Shown: positions 1 through 8,179, counted from the first letter of the stretch. The stretch: 64,000 nucleotides of DNA from Robiginitomaculum sp. (GCA_002733805.1 NVXG01000031.1:1-64000), one strand, 5' to 3'. Made by a program: numbers and translations. Notes: generated from the letters alone by a model not told the origin.

Positions 1-1
1 C

Positions 2-286
2 GACAAAACATTGTCTGACGAAGAACAGGTTCAAGCCTATTACCTCATCTACAAGCTAATGAGCATATATGAAAAAGCCTACAGGCTGCATTGCCGAAAC
101 CTGATCGAGACGGAAACCTATGTCGGGCTAACCCGCATTTTACCCACCTGGGACGGGCCAAAATTTCGCCGATGGTGGGAACGCAACAAAGTAATTTATG
201 GGCCGACCTTTATCGCCGAAATAGATCGACTGTTGGCTGAACACTCGCCTGACCCGCTGTCCAATTCACAAGGCAATCCATCATGA
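2..286 (+). CDS. Hypothetical protein, C-terminal part (5' end outside window)
   Basis: The frame is open to the left window edge, so this is probably the end of a longer gene; a TTG at 11 could be a start but has no clear ribosome binding site. About 94 residues are visible. The tail resembles the C-terminal part of the next gene: LHCRNLIETETY here against LHRRGLIEEATY there, followed in both by a tryptophan-rich stretch (RRWWERN / RIWWRQY) and then IAEIDRLL / IALIDRMV. The two are therefore tandem paralogues. The stop codon overlaps the next ATG (ATGA), which indicates translational coupling. I do not recognise a function; the better-preserved neighbour has an N-terminal membrane anchor. 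Confidence 0.6.
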   Translation, partial: DKTLSDEEQVQAYYLIYKLMSIYEKAYRLHCRNLIETETYVGLTRILPTWDGPKFRRWWERNKVIYGPTFIAEIDRLLAEHSPDPLSNSQGNPS

Positions 287-837
287 CCCTTGAGAGCATT
301 TACTATATTGGCCAGACCGTTGCGGTGGTCGCGATCCTAGCCTCGCTTGCCGCCGTGTTTATTCAAATGCGCCAAATCAGCAAGCAAACACGGCAGGCGA
401 ACCGGTTGGCACGAGCCGACTTGACCCTTAATGTCTGGATGCAGACTGGCGCGACAAATTTATCAATGGCGGATACTCCAGAAAAGGCTGATTTTTTATA
501 CCGGGCGCTGATTGAAAATGAGCCGTTGAGCGGACCCGAAAGGTTGCGGTTCCGCTATGTCATGGCTATTTCGCTTGGCAGCCACGAAGCCGGTTTTAAC
601 CTGCATAGACGTGGGCTGATCGAAGAAGCAACCTATTTCCAGATGGAGGCACTTACATCGAGCTACATGCAAAACCCAGCGGCCCGAATATGGTGGCGGC
701 AGTACCGCGTGAAGAGGAGCGACCCGGCATATATTGCGCTTATTGATCGCATGGTCAGCGAGGCCGAGGCACGCGCAGACAAAACGCCCGGCCCAAAGCC
801 AGCCGCACCGGATGAGCCAGAGGAACCAAGAGTATGA
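283..837 (+). CDS. Single-span membrane protein of unknown function, tandem paralogue
   Basis: 184 residues. The N-terminus (residues about 5-30) is one hydrophobic span, followed by a basic segment rich in Q, R and K that suggests a membrane anchor with a cytoplasmic or coiled continuation. The body is soluble and helical, with a tryptophan-rich motif near residue 135, and ends in a Pro/Glu/Lys tail. The pattern of one N-terminal span, a Q/R-rich linker and about 120 helical residues resembles small uncharacterised membrane proteins common in marine alphaproteobacteria; no enzymatic motif is visible. It starts on an ATGA overlap with the preceding paralogue and ends on an ATGA overlap with a truncated third copy, so the array arose by tandem duplication. 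Function unknown. Confidence 0.7.
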   Translation: MTLESIYYIGQTVAVVAILASLAAVFIQMRQISKQTRQANRLARADLTLNVWMQTGATNLSMADTPEKADFLYRALIENEPLSGPERLRFRYVMAISLGSHEAGFNLHRRGLIEEATYFQMEALTSSYMQNPAARIWWRQYRVKRSDPAYIALIDRMVSEAEARADKTPGPKPAAPDEPEEPRV

Positions 838-887
838 CCCTGGAAAGCATCTACTATATCGGTCAGGCGGTAATAGCGATGTTTTAG
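834..887 (+). pseudogene. Truncated third copy of the membrane-protein paralogue
   Basis: The ATG at 834 overlaps the stop of the preceding gene and opens 17 codons reading MTLESIYYIGQAVIAMF before TAG. The first 11 residues equal the start of the intact gene at 283 (MTLESIYYIGQTV), including the ATGA junction, and the nucleotides also match closely. After codon 13 the similarity stops and a TAG follows, with REP-like palindromes just downstream. This looks like a duplicated copy cut off after its first 40-50 bases, by deletion or by insertion of the palindromic element. It could still be translated as a 17-residue peptide, but I see no reason to assign it a role. Confidence 0.7.
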
Positions 888-913
888 CACGGCTGATCTG
901 CAAGCCGATCTGG

Positions 914-944
914 ACCCTCCGGCCCACCGATCAAGTCGGAGGGT
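914..944. repeat. REP-like inverted repeat, copy 1
   Basis: ACCCTCCG (914-921) is repeated inverted as CGGAGGGT (937-944) with a 15-base loop, followed by a further half-site ACCGGAGGG around 946-954. It shares the core CCTCCG/CGGAGG with the hairpin at 994-1014, so the two belong to one intergenic palindrome family. Confidence 0.5.
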
Positions 945-993
945 GACCGGAGGGAAACACATGGGTGGGATGGTTCGCTTCCCATCACCGCCT

Positions 994-1014
994 CCCTCCG
1001 GCTTGACCGGAGGG
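994..1014. repeat. REP-like perfect hairpin, copy 2
   Basis: CCCTCCGG (994-1001) and CCGGAGGG (1007-1014) form a perfect 8-bp stem with the 5-base loop CTTGA. There is no T-run on either side, so a rho-independent terminator is unlikely. Together with 914-944 it looks like a short extragenic palindromic element between the truncated paralogue and the next gene. Confidence 0.55.
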
Positions 1015-1126
1015 TCGATTTGGTTTCTGCCCGCGCAAACGTGATCAAGTGTGTTTCGCGTACCTTTCCCGCAATGGTTAGTTTGCGGATGTCCGATGTG
1101 TGACAGAGCAGCAAGAGCAATACGTG

Positions 1127-3238
1127 ATGAGTTCCTGGCTTCGATCTTTGAATATGGCCAGCAAGAATGTTTCGCTGGTTTTAGGTCCCATTCTTGGGCT
1201 AACCGCCCGGTTGTGGCTGGCCCAGATATTCCTTCTGGCGGCGGCTCTGCAATTTGCCGCACCGGGTGAAGCTCCTCCATCTAATTTGTATGCTTGTTTT
1301 GAAGGATGGTTAGCCTCTGAATCGCCAGCCAAAATGTCACTGGTTTGGTTGTCCATGTTGTTTGCAGCTTTGTTGGCCGGGGGCTTGGCGACGCGATTGG
1401 CAGCCGGTGTGCTGGCCGGGATTGCTCTGGCTTCTTTTCTTTTCGAAGTGGGGCAGGAGCAAAACTTGTTATGGGCGTTGATGTTGGGATTTATTGCGCT
1501 GTTTGGTGCTGGACCGCTCTCGCTGGATAGTTTGTTGCGCCGGGGCGAGCCGAACAACGCCACCGGCAGGTTTTTGAAATGTATACAACCTGCTTTTTTG
1601 TTGTTCATGCGTATGTGGTTGGTCGCGGTAATTCTGGTCGGGGTTTGGGGACCGTCCGGTATTGGCGACACACTGGCTCTGTTGGCGCCGCGCTCGATGG
1701 TGTTCGGGTATTATGAGCACTTCATCCATATTGGCCTGGCCGGATTGGCAATTTTGTTCCTGGCACCCGGCTTTTTAGTTCGCCCGGCAGCCGGAATTGC
1801 TGCGCCGATCTTGGCCATTACCGCCTTGAACACGGGTGGGGCCGAGACAATGTATCTGGCGGTACTTGTCGGATTTATGGCCAGTTATGGCCCCGGCGCT
1901 TGGGCATTGGAACACTGGTTCAAGTTGGACCGCTGGCCATCTGCCGATTTGAAAAATGAGGACGAGGTGCCACATATCGTGGTCGTGGGTGCAGGCTTTG
2001 GTGGCTTGGCTGCGGTCAGCCGCTTGGCGCGGGAAAAATGCCGGATCACCCTGATTGATCGGCGCAATCACCATTTGTTTCAGCCCTTATTGTATCAGGT
2101 GGCCAGTGCAGCCCTCAATCCGAGCGATATTGCCTTGCCGATCCGCGCCCTGTTTCGCCGACAAAAAAATGTACAGGTTTTGTTGGGCGATGTGATTGCA
2201 ACAGATCGCGAAAAACGAGAGGTGTTATTGGCCAATCAGCGCATTTCCTATGATCATTTGATTGTCGCAACGGGGTCCAGACCCAGTTATCACGGCATGG
2301 AACAATGGGCTGACCTGGCTCCCGGTTTGAAACAGATCGAAGATGCAACCCTTATTCGTTCGCGTTTGCTATCGGCTTTTGAACATGCCGAGGACGCTTT
2401 GGATACGGCGGAGCAAAAAAACTGGATGACATTTGTCATCATCGGAGCCGGACCGACCGGGATTGAAATGGCCGGGGCGATGGCCGAATTGGCCCATCAC
2501 GGATTAACCGGCGAGTTTCGAAACATCGATCCGACCCATGCCCGCATTATCGTGCTAGATCGAGGCAAAAGATGCCTGAGCAGTTTTCCACAAAGTTGTT
2601 CGAAACGGGTCGAGCGAATGTTGGTCGGACTTGGGGTGGAGGTGCGCCATGACGCAGCATTGGCCAGTATGGATACGGCCGGTGTCACCTTGGAGGATGG
2701 GACCAGAATTGCGGCACGCACCATTTTGTGGACGGCTGGTGTGCAGGCTTCAAATGCTCATCAATGGCTGGGCGTCAAACCCGGTCCGGGCGGGCGTATA
2801 CCCGTCACCAAGAGGTTGCGTCTAGCGGATGATCCCCGGGTGTTTGTGGTGGGCGATACAGCCGCCATTGTCTCGCCTGACGGATCAATGGTGCCGGGAT
2901 TGGCTCCAGCCGCCAAACAAGCTGGCTTGTATGCGGCCCGGGTCATTATTGCCAAGATGAATGATAAAACAGTGCCCGCACCGTTTTCGTATCGACATCA
3001 AGGATCATTGGCCACCATTGGGCGCTCATCGGCCATTGCTGACTTTGGATGGATCCGGTTGACCGGGGCACCGGCCTGGTGGTTATGGGGGATGGTTCAT
3101 GTGGGGTTTTTGACTGGAGTCAGGAACAAGATCGCCGTGGCATTTCAATGGATTTGGGCTTATTTGACCTATGATCGATCGACCCGGTTGATCACTGGAC
3201 CGGGCGCAAAGATCAATTCTGATCTTCCTGCGCCTTGA
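1127..3238 (+). CDS. Fusion of DoxX-like membrane domain and type II NADH dehydrogenase-like flavoprotein
   Basis: About 703 residues. The first 270 residues are a polytopic membrane region with two DoxX-like halves (residues about 15-125 and 145-265). The rest is a pyridine-nucleotide:disulphide-type oxidoreductase resembling NDH-2: FAD-binding GAGFGGLAA near residue 285, NRRNHHLFQPLLYQVASAAL-type quinone-reductase region (seen as DRRNHHLFQPLLYQVA), NADH-binding GAGPTGIEMAGAMAEL near 438, and the second FAD contact VFVVGDTAA near 572. NDH-2 enzymes pass electrons from NADH to quinone at the cytoplasmic membrane face; here the membrane anchor is fused at the N-terminus. The frame also opens at GTG 1100; ATG 1127 is chosen, but neither has a strong ribosome binding site and ATG 1154 is possible. 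Substrate specificity is not proven. Confidence 0.8.
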   Translation: MSSWLRSLNMASKNVSLVLGPILGLTARLWLAQIFLLAAALQFAAPGEAPPSNLYACFEGWLASESPAKMSLVWLSMLFAALLAGGLATRLAAGVLAGIALASFLFEVGQEQNLLWALMLGFIALFGAGPLSLDSLLRRGEPNNATGRFLKCIQPAFLLFMRMWLVAVILVGVWGPSGIGDTLALLAPRSMVFGYYEHFIHIGLAGLAILFLAPGFLVRPAAGIAAPILAITALNTGGAETMYLAVLVGFMASYGPGAWALEHWFKLDRWPSADLKNEDEVPHIVVVGAGFGGLAAVSRLAREKCRITLIDRRNHHLFQPLLYQVASAALNPSDIALPIRALFRRQKNVQVLLGDVIATDREKREVLLANQRISYDHLIVATGSRPSYHGMEQWADLAPGLKQIEDATLIRSRLLSAFEHAEDALDTAEQKNWMTFVIIGAGPTGIEMAGAMAELAHHGLTGEFRNIDPTHARIIVLDRGKRCLSSFPQSCSKRVERMLVGLGVEVRHDAALASMDTAGVTLEDGTRIAARTILWTAGVQASNAHQWLGVKPGPGGRIPVTKRLRLADDPRVFVVGDTAAIVSPDGSMVPGLAPAAKQAGLYAARVIIAKMNDKTVPAPFSYRHQGSLATIGRSSAIADFGWIRLTGAPAWWLWGMVHVGFLTGVRNKIAVAFQWIWAYLTYDRSTRLITGPGAKINSDLPAP

Positions 3239-3251
3239 TGGTGCTGCCCGC

Positions 3252-4262
3252 CTAAAGGCTCTGCATGAAATCCAGCAAACCTTGCATATCTGGCGGCATT
3301 GGAACTTCGAAATGCAATTTCTCATGGGTCACCGGGTGAATGAAACCCAGTTGATAGGCGTGTAGCGCCTGACGGTGGATGGTTGGTGCCGTTTCGTCAT
3401 CGGCCCGGCGTAGTTTGCGATAGCCCCGATGCTTGCCATAGACCGGATCATCCAGCACCGGACAACCAATATGGGCCAAATGCACCCGGATCTGATGGGT
3501 GCGTCCGGTTTCTAGACGACATTCGATCATGGCCGCAGCCGGTGTGCCGACCGGTTGGCCCTTTTGTTGGCCAAATGCGGACAGGCATTTGTAATTGGTA
3601 ATGGCGTGACGACCCAACATGCTTTCAGGATTGCGAACCACAGCTTGTTTCTTGCGATCATGGGGTGAGCGGGCGATCCGTGTATCAATGGTGCCTTCGC
3701 GCGGCAACGGACCTCCTCGGGTTAAGGCCAAATAGGCTCGCTCTACTGTGTGTGCGCTAAACTGTTTGGACAAGCCTTGGTGGGCTGCATTGGACTTGGC
3801 TACGACCATAACCCCGGACGTGCCTTTGTCGAGCCGATGCACAATGCCGGGGCGTTCAACGCCGCCAATGCCGGAAAGTGACCCGGCGCAATGGTGCAAC
3901 AGCGCGTTGACCAAGGTGCCGGTCCAATTACCAGCCGCCGGATGAACCGTCAGGCCAGCCGGTTTGATCAACACAATCAGATCATCATCCTCGAACAAAA
4001 TCTCCAGAGGAATATCTTCGGGTTGCGGGATCGCTTCAACCGGTGCCGGGATTTGCAAGGCAATGCAGCTTCTGACTTGTACTTTGCGCTTGGAACTGGT
4101 TTCGATTTTGTCGTCGACCCGCAATTGCCCGTCGGCCAGTAAGGCCTGAATTCGAGCCCGCGACAGATCAGGCCACAGCCTAGCCATGTACCGATCTATG
4201 CGTTCGCCTGCTGCAACTTGCAGTGCGCTAACAATACGCGTCTCTTGCTTTCCATTTGCCAT
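3252..4262 (-). CDS. rluD: 23S rRNA pseudouridine synthase, RluD type
   Basis: 336 residues. An N-terminal S4 RNA-binding domain (RIDRYMARLWPDLSRARIQAL, shown here only in part) is followed by the RluA/RluD catalytic domain with GIVHRLDKGTSGVMVVAK, where the Asp of HRLDKGTSG is the catalytic nucleophile, and the C-terminal motif ETGRTHQIRVHLAHIGCPV. RluD converts uridines of helix 69 in 23S rRNA to pseudouridine. The frame continues 65 codons upstream, but ATG 4262 gives the usual start close to the S4 domain and leaves a 77-bp divergent gap to the phosphatase gene. It converges on the oxidoreductase gene with a 13-bp gap. Other RluA-family members are possible, but length and the S4 domain favour RluD. 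Confidence 0.88.
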   Translation of the reverse strand: MANGKQETRIVSALQVAAGERIDRYMARLWPDLSRARIQALLADGQLRVDDKIETSSKRKVQVRSCIALQIPAPVEAIPQPEDIPLEILFEDDDLIVLIKPAGLTVHPAAGNWTGTLVNALLHHCAGSLSGIGGVERPGIVHRLDKGTSGVMVVAKSNAAHQGLSKQFSAHTVERAYLALTRGGPLPREGTIDTRIARSPHDRKKQAVVRNPESMLGRHAITNYKCLSAFGQQKGQPVGTPAAAMIECRLETGRTHQIRVHLAHIGCPVLDDPVYGKHRGYRKLRRADDETAPTIHRQALHAYQLGFIHPVTHEKLHFEVPMPPDMQGLLDFMQSL

Positions 4263-4339
4263 AAAACTGGCATAAGCTGCGTACCGTACAAGTGCAATGC
4301 CTTTAGGCTTGCGCGCATTAGAAAAAGGGAAGTGTCCAA

Positions 4340-6028
4340 ATGAGTGAAGGTGAACAAACAGGTTGGACACGAAGAGCCGCCTTAGGGGCCGGTGGGCTTG
4401 GACTTCTGGGCACCGCCGCCTGTGCAGCAAAGCCAACGCCGCGTGATGAGCAGGCAAAAGACGGACCGTTTCAGCACGGCATCGCGTCAGGCGATCCGTT
4501 GCAAACCAGAGTGATCTTGTGGACTTGTATTTCTGGTCCGGGCGGCGGGTATGTCGGTTGGGAGATATCCAAAGACCGTAATTTTGGTGAACTGGCTGGC
4601 TCTGGCCAGCAATTGGTTGGCCAAAACGGCCCGACCCCGGTCAAGATGGACGTCGGCGGGTTACTGCCCGGAACCGAATACTTTTACCGTTTTACCCGTA
4701 ATGATGTAGTTTCCGCGACCGGGCGAACCAAAACCCTGCCTCAAGGGCGTGTCGACGAAATAGCCTTAGCGGTGGTTTCTTGCTCCAATTACCCAGCCGG
4801 GTATTTTCATTCCTATGCTCACTTGGCGACTTCTGAACCGGTGGATGCCGTTCTGGCGCTAGGCGATTATATTTATGAATACGGATTGGGTGGTTATGCC
4901 ACCGAGGATGCCGAAGTTCTGGGGCGCGTGCCGGAACCAGTACATGAATGTCTGAGCTATGCCGATTATGCCATGCGCTATGCCCAGTATCATCGCGACC
5001 CTGATTTGCAGGCGGCGCACGCCATTGCGCCATGGATACTGACCTGGGATGACCATGAAACCGCCAATGACAGCTGGAAAGACGGCGCACAAAATCATAG
5101 TGCCGACGAAGGAGATTGGGCCACACGCGAAGCGGCCAGCCTAAAAGCATTTTACGATTGGACCCCAACTCGCGAGCCAGCCTCTGACCAACCGCGTTCC
5201 GCATTTTGGCGGCGGTTTGATTTTGGTGATCTGGCCAGTCTGACCATGATCGAGACCCGGTTGTCCGGGCGATCCAAGCAAATTACCTTTGATGAGTTTC
5301 CGGTTCCGGTTGATGCCGACCCGGACGATCCAGAAGTACAGGCCAAGATCGCGCATTTTGAAAAAGAGGTCATTGGCCGGGTGGATCGACGGATGCTGGG
5401 CGATGCACAAGCTGCCTTTGTGGCCGAGACCTTACAAAGCTCTGTAGCATCGGGTCAGGCTTGGCAAATTATTGGCAACCAAACCCTGTTTACCGAAACT
5501 CGCTCGCCCGATTTTATGGCCAGCTTGCCCGGTTGGCTAAAATGGATGGTCAAACGAAGCAGTGATTTGTTCTATGGATATTTTCAGCGTTCGCGCTTTC
5601 ATCCCTTGCTCAATCTTGATTCGTGGGATGGCTATCCAGCAGCGCGCGAGCGGTTTTATGACAGGGTAAAAGCGAGTGGTGCCAATATGCTGGTGGTGAC
5701 CGGCGATACCCATGATTTTACAGCGGCTCGTTTGCGCGATGCTGCGGGCACCAAGGTCGGGGCTGAGTTGGGGACATCCGGCGTTTCCAGTCCGGGGAAT
5801 TATTCCAGCATTAAAGCGCCGGGGGTAAATTTTGGCAAACTGACCGAGGCGCAAAACCCGGACCTGCTGCTGCATGATACGTCCTATACTGGCTATATTC
5901 GTATGAAAGTGACCCGTGAAAACGTGTTGGCCGATTACATCGCGACTTCCAGTGTAAAAGTCCCGAAATGGACCGCCGAAACCGAATATCAGTTCAAAGT
6001 CACCAAGGCAGATATTGAACGGCTTTAG
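4340..6028 (+). CDS. phoD: Tat-exported PhoD-family alkaline phosphatase/phosphodiesterase
   Basis: 562 residues. The N-terminus carries a twin-arginine signal (TRRAALGAGGLGLLG) followed by an Ala/Cys-rich stretch that might be a lipobox (TAACA, weak). The PhoD N-terminal domain begins at FQHGIASGDP; the metallophosphatase core shows AVVSCSNYPAG near residue 147, ALGDYIYEYG near 174, WDDHETANDSW near 236, GNQTLF near 379 and VVTGDTHDFTAARL near 453, which supply the metal-binding Asp, Asn and His residues of the family. PhoD enzymes hydrolyse phosphate mono- and diesters outside the cytoplasmic membrane, using calcium and iron. Divergent from rluD; its stop overlaps that of the convergent symporter gene by 4 bp. 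No convincing Pho box was seen in the 77-bp upstream gap. Confidence 0.85.
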   Translation: MSEGEQTGWTRRAALGAGGLGLLGTAACAAKPTPRDEQAKDGPFQHGIASGDPLQTRVILWTCISGPGGGYVGWEISKDRNFGELAGSGQQLVGQNGPTPVKMDVGGLLPGTEYFYRFTRNDVVSATGRTKTLPQGRVDEIALAVVSCSNYPAGYFHSYAHLATSEPVDAVLALGDYIYEYGLGGYATEDAEVLGRVPEPVHECLSYADYAMRYAQYHRDPDLQAAHAIAPWILTWDDHETANDSWKDGAQNHSADEGDWATREAASLKAFYDWTPTREPASDQPRSAFWRRFDFGDLASLTMIETRLSGRSKQITFDEFPVPVDADPDDPEVQAKIAHFEKEVIGRVDRRMLGDAQAAFVAETLQSSVASGQAWQIIGNQTLFTETRSPDFMASLPGWLKWMVKRSSDLFYGYFQRSRFHPLLNLDSWDGYPAARERFYDRVKASGANMLVVTGDTHDFTAARLRDAAGTKVGAELGTSGVSSPGNYSSIKAPGVNFGKLTEAQNPDLLLHDTSYTGYIRMKVTRENVLADYIATSSVKVPKWTAETEYQFKVTKADIERL

Positions 6029-7413
6029 TGCTTTTGCCGCATCACCAGCGCAATGACCATCGCGCAGGTAAACGGCACCACGCGCTCCAATACATCGCCC
6101 GGTGCATTGGGCAACAGATAAAACCAGATGGTCAGGACAAACCCGACGATCATCGAGATCAACACGCCTTGGGCCGAGGGTGGTCTGCCAAAAGCGCGCA
6201 ACAGGACGATCGGCCCGAACGCTGCGCCCATGGCTGACCAAGCAAACAATACCCGCGAGAAGATCGACGCGGGCAGGGCCAAGGTTAGTGCTATGGCAAT
6301 GGCGCTTAAGGCCAGTGTCACTAAGCGAGAGATCAACAGCTCTTTGCCGACAAATCGTTTGGCCAACCCCAGATCATGGGCCGCTGCGGATCCTGCTGCC
6401 AGTAATAAACTATCTGCGGTTGACATGATTGCCGATAAAACGGCGGCCAATACCATGCCGGCCAGGGCGGCTGGCAACAGCGTGTTGCTGATCTCGAAAA
6501 ATACGTTTTCTGCTTCGGTACCGACCGGCAATAGAGCGCGGGCCGACAGGCCCAAAATCGCCATGGCGGAAAACACAATGACCGACCATGAAATGGCAAT
6601 GAAAAATCCGGTCTTGATGTCATCGTTAGATCGAATGGCCATCAGGCGGGTCAGCAATTGCGGCTGTCCCACCGGCCCAATGCCGATACCCAGACAGCCG
6701 ATTACAAATCCGGCGGTGGCAATCCCGGCGGCGGGCAAGGCGGGAGCATTGGTTGCGGTTGCGGATAATATGGCTTGCGGGCTGCCAACTTGCGCCAAGG
6801 CCAGACCGGCCAACAATACGGCCGCTGCCAACATCAAGATTGATTGCAACGCATCGGTGACGCTCACCGCCCAGAACCCACCGACCCAAGTATAAAGTAC
6901 AACAATTGCCGCGCCGATCAGCACGCTTGCCGTCATGGGTAGATCGAACGCGCCGGCAAAGGCCTGTCCGGCACCCTGAAACTGACTGGCCACATAAAGG
7001 GAAAAACAAAACAAGATCAGCCCGCCAGCCAGAGTGGTGATTGTACGGCGCATTTTTCCGTTGATCCCGATCACCAGATAATCGGTCAGGGTAATCAAAT
7101 CATGCTGTTCGGCGGCGCGGCGTAGTGCTGGACCAATACCGAGCCATACCACGGTATATCCCAGCCATACGCCGGGCAGGATCCAAAGAGCCATCGGCCC
7201 GGTCGCATAGAAAAACCCGGAGAGGCCGAGCAAAACCCAAGCCGATGAGGAGGATGCTGCATAAGATAACGCGCTGACCCATGGCCCCAATGTGCGTCCG
7301 CCGAGAAAGAAATCACGAACGGTATGGGTGCGTGACTTGGCCCAAAATCCGATCCCTAACAGCAAAATCTGATAGAGAACCAAGGTCAGAAGGGTGATCG
7401 TATTTGCGGACAT
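6025..7413 (-). CDS. Sodium:solute symporter (SSS family, PutP-like)
   Basis: 462 residues, almost entirely membrane spans (about 12-13). The N-terminus fits the family (DFFLGGRTLGPWVSALSYAA), as do the glycine-rich WVGGFWAVSVTDALQ region and SAIMSTADSLLLAAGS near residue 330, whose Ser/Thr pair corresponds to the sodium site of PutP. The superfamily imports proline, pantothenate, sugars, monocarboxylates or, in animals, iodide, driven by sodium. The substrate cannot be read from the sequence. The gene lies 11 bp downstream of an iodotyrosine-deiodinase-like gene on the same strand, so the two are probably cotranscribed, suggesting uptake or release of a substrate or product of that enzyme (inference). 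Its 3' end overlaps the convergent phosphatase gene by 4 bp. Confidence 0.85.
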   Translation of the reverse strand: MSANTITLLTLVLYQILLLGIGFWAKSRTHTVRDFFLGGRTLGPWVSALSYAASSSSAWVLLGLSGFFYATGPMALWILPGVWLGYTVVWLGIGPALRRAAEQHDLITLTDYLVIGINGKMRRTITTLAGGLILFCFSLYVASQFQGAGQAFAGAFDLPMTASVLIGAAIVVLYTWVGGFWAVSVTDALQSILMLAAAVLLAGLALAQVGSPQAILSATATNAPALPAAGIATAGFVIGCLGIGIGPVGQPQLLTRLMAIRSNDDIKTGFFIAISWSVIVFSAMAILGLSARALLPVGTEAENVFFEISNTLLPAALAGMVLAAVLSAIMSTADSLLLAAGSAAAHDLGLAKRFVGKELLISRLVTLALSAIAIALTLALPASIFSRVLFAWSAMGAAFGPIVLLRAFGRPPSAQGVLISMIVGFVLTIWFYLLPNAPGDVLERVVPFTCAMVIALVMRQKH

Positions 7414-7424
7414 TTGTAAGGTTC

Positions 7425-8120
7425 CTATTCAATAAACTCGGATATTTCTTCAATAAACTCGGATATTTCACCTAAAGTCTTGCGAGAAATATCCGGGATC
7501 ATGGCATCTGCTGCCGGATAGCCAGCTACCACAATCATCACGGCGCGCTCTGATTTGGGCCGACCCAGCAAGTCGCGCAAAAACCCCATGGGGGAGGGCG
7601 TGTGGGTTAAGGTGGTCAGGCCAGCCAGATGTAAGGCGGCGATCAATAGCCCGCTGGCCAACCCCACACTTTCCTGAATGTAATAGTGCTTGGACCGTTC
7701 GCCAGTTTCTTCATCAAGGCCATAGTTTTGCTGAAAAACCACGATCAACCATGGCGCGGTTTCCAGAAATGGTTTGTGCTCATCCGTACCCAAATGAGCT
7801 AGATCATTGAGCCATTGTTTGCCAGCTTTGCCCGCATAAAAAATGGCCTCTTCCTTTTCTGCTGCTTCGCGAATTTTGGTTTTGATCTGTGAATTGCTGA
7901 TCGCCACAAAGGTCCATGGTTGTTTATTGGCTCCCGATGGCGCGCTACCTGCGGCGCGAATGGCCCACTCAATAGTCTCTTTGGGCACCGGAATATCGGC
8001 AAAATCCCGGACTGTCCGACGGCTGGAAATTTCCTTAAAAAAGGTTTTGGCCTGCTGAATGGTTTGTTCGGGTGGCACCTTTGGTCGTGCCCGAAAAGGT
8101 ACCAGCTTCAGTGTTGTCAT
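7425..8120 (-). CDS. Nitroreductase-fold flavoprotein resembling iodotyrosine deiodinase
   Basis: 231 residues with the FMN-dependent nitroreductase fold: phosphate-binding SSRRTVRDFAD near residue 33, AAGSAPSGANKQPWTFV near 57-74, and LLGRPKSERAVMIVVAGYP near the C-terminus. Beyond the general fold it matches animal and bacterial iodotyrosine deiodinases over the active-site lid: KIREAAEKEEAIFYAGKAGKQWLNDL (seen in pieces; the Glu, Tyr and a following Lys correspond to residues that bind the amino-acid zwitterion of the substrate), the ETAPWLIVVFQQ strand, and TTLTHTP near the flavin N5 position. Known relatives reductively dehalogenate iodo- or bromotyrosine. The protein ends in two copies of EISEFIE from a perfect 21-bp duplication. 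It is probably cotranscribed with the symporter gene 11 bp downstream. A general nitroreductase is the alternative. Confidence 0.75.
   Translation of the reverse strand: MTTLKLVPFRARPKVPPEQTIQQAKTFFKEISSRRTVRDFADIPVPKETIEWAIRAAGSAPSGANKQPWTFVAISNSQIKTKIREAAEKEEAIFYAGKAGKQWLNDLAHLGTDEHKPFLETAPWLIVVFQQNYGLDEETGERSKHYYIQESVGLASGLLIAALHLAGLTTLTHTPSPMGFLRDLLGRPKSERAVMIVVAGYPAADAMIPDISRKTLGEISEFIEEISEFIE
7428..7469 (-). repeat. Perfect 21-bp tandem duplication inside coding sequence
   Basis: Bases 7428-7448 and 7449-7469 are identical 21-mers beginning TTCAATAAACTCGGATATTT on the + strand. Read on the minus strand they encode the doubled heptapeptide EISEFIE-EISEFIE directly before the stop codon. 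The duplication keeps the frame and only lengthens the C-terminal tail. Confidence 0.9.
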
Positions 8121-8179
8121 TGTGTCCCCGTCAATTGGTTAATCAAATTTACCTGATCTTAACCTGAATAGATGTTTTG

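Noticed and set aside
663-1280. 205-codon minus-strand frame over the truncated paralogue and palindromes
   Set aside because: It spans REP-like hairpins and overlaps two genes; no domain recognisable.
6128-6895. 255-codon frame opposite the symporter gene
   Set aside because: Composition is the reverse of a membrane protein gene (Ala, Asn, Arg-rich); no motif, no ribosome binding site.
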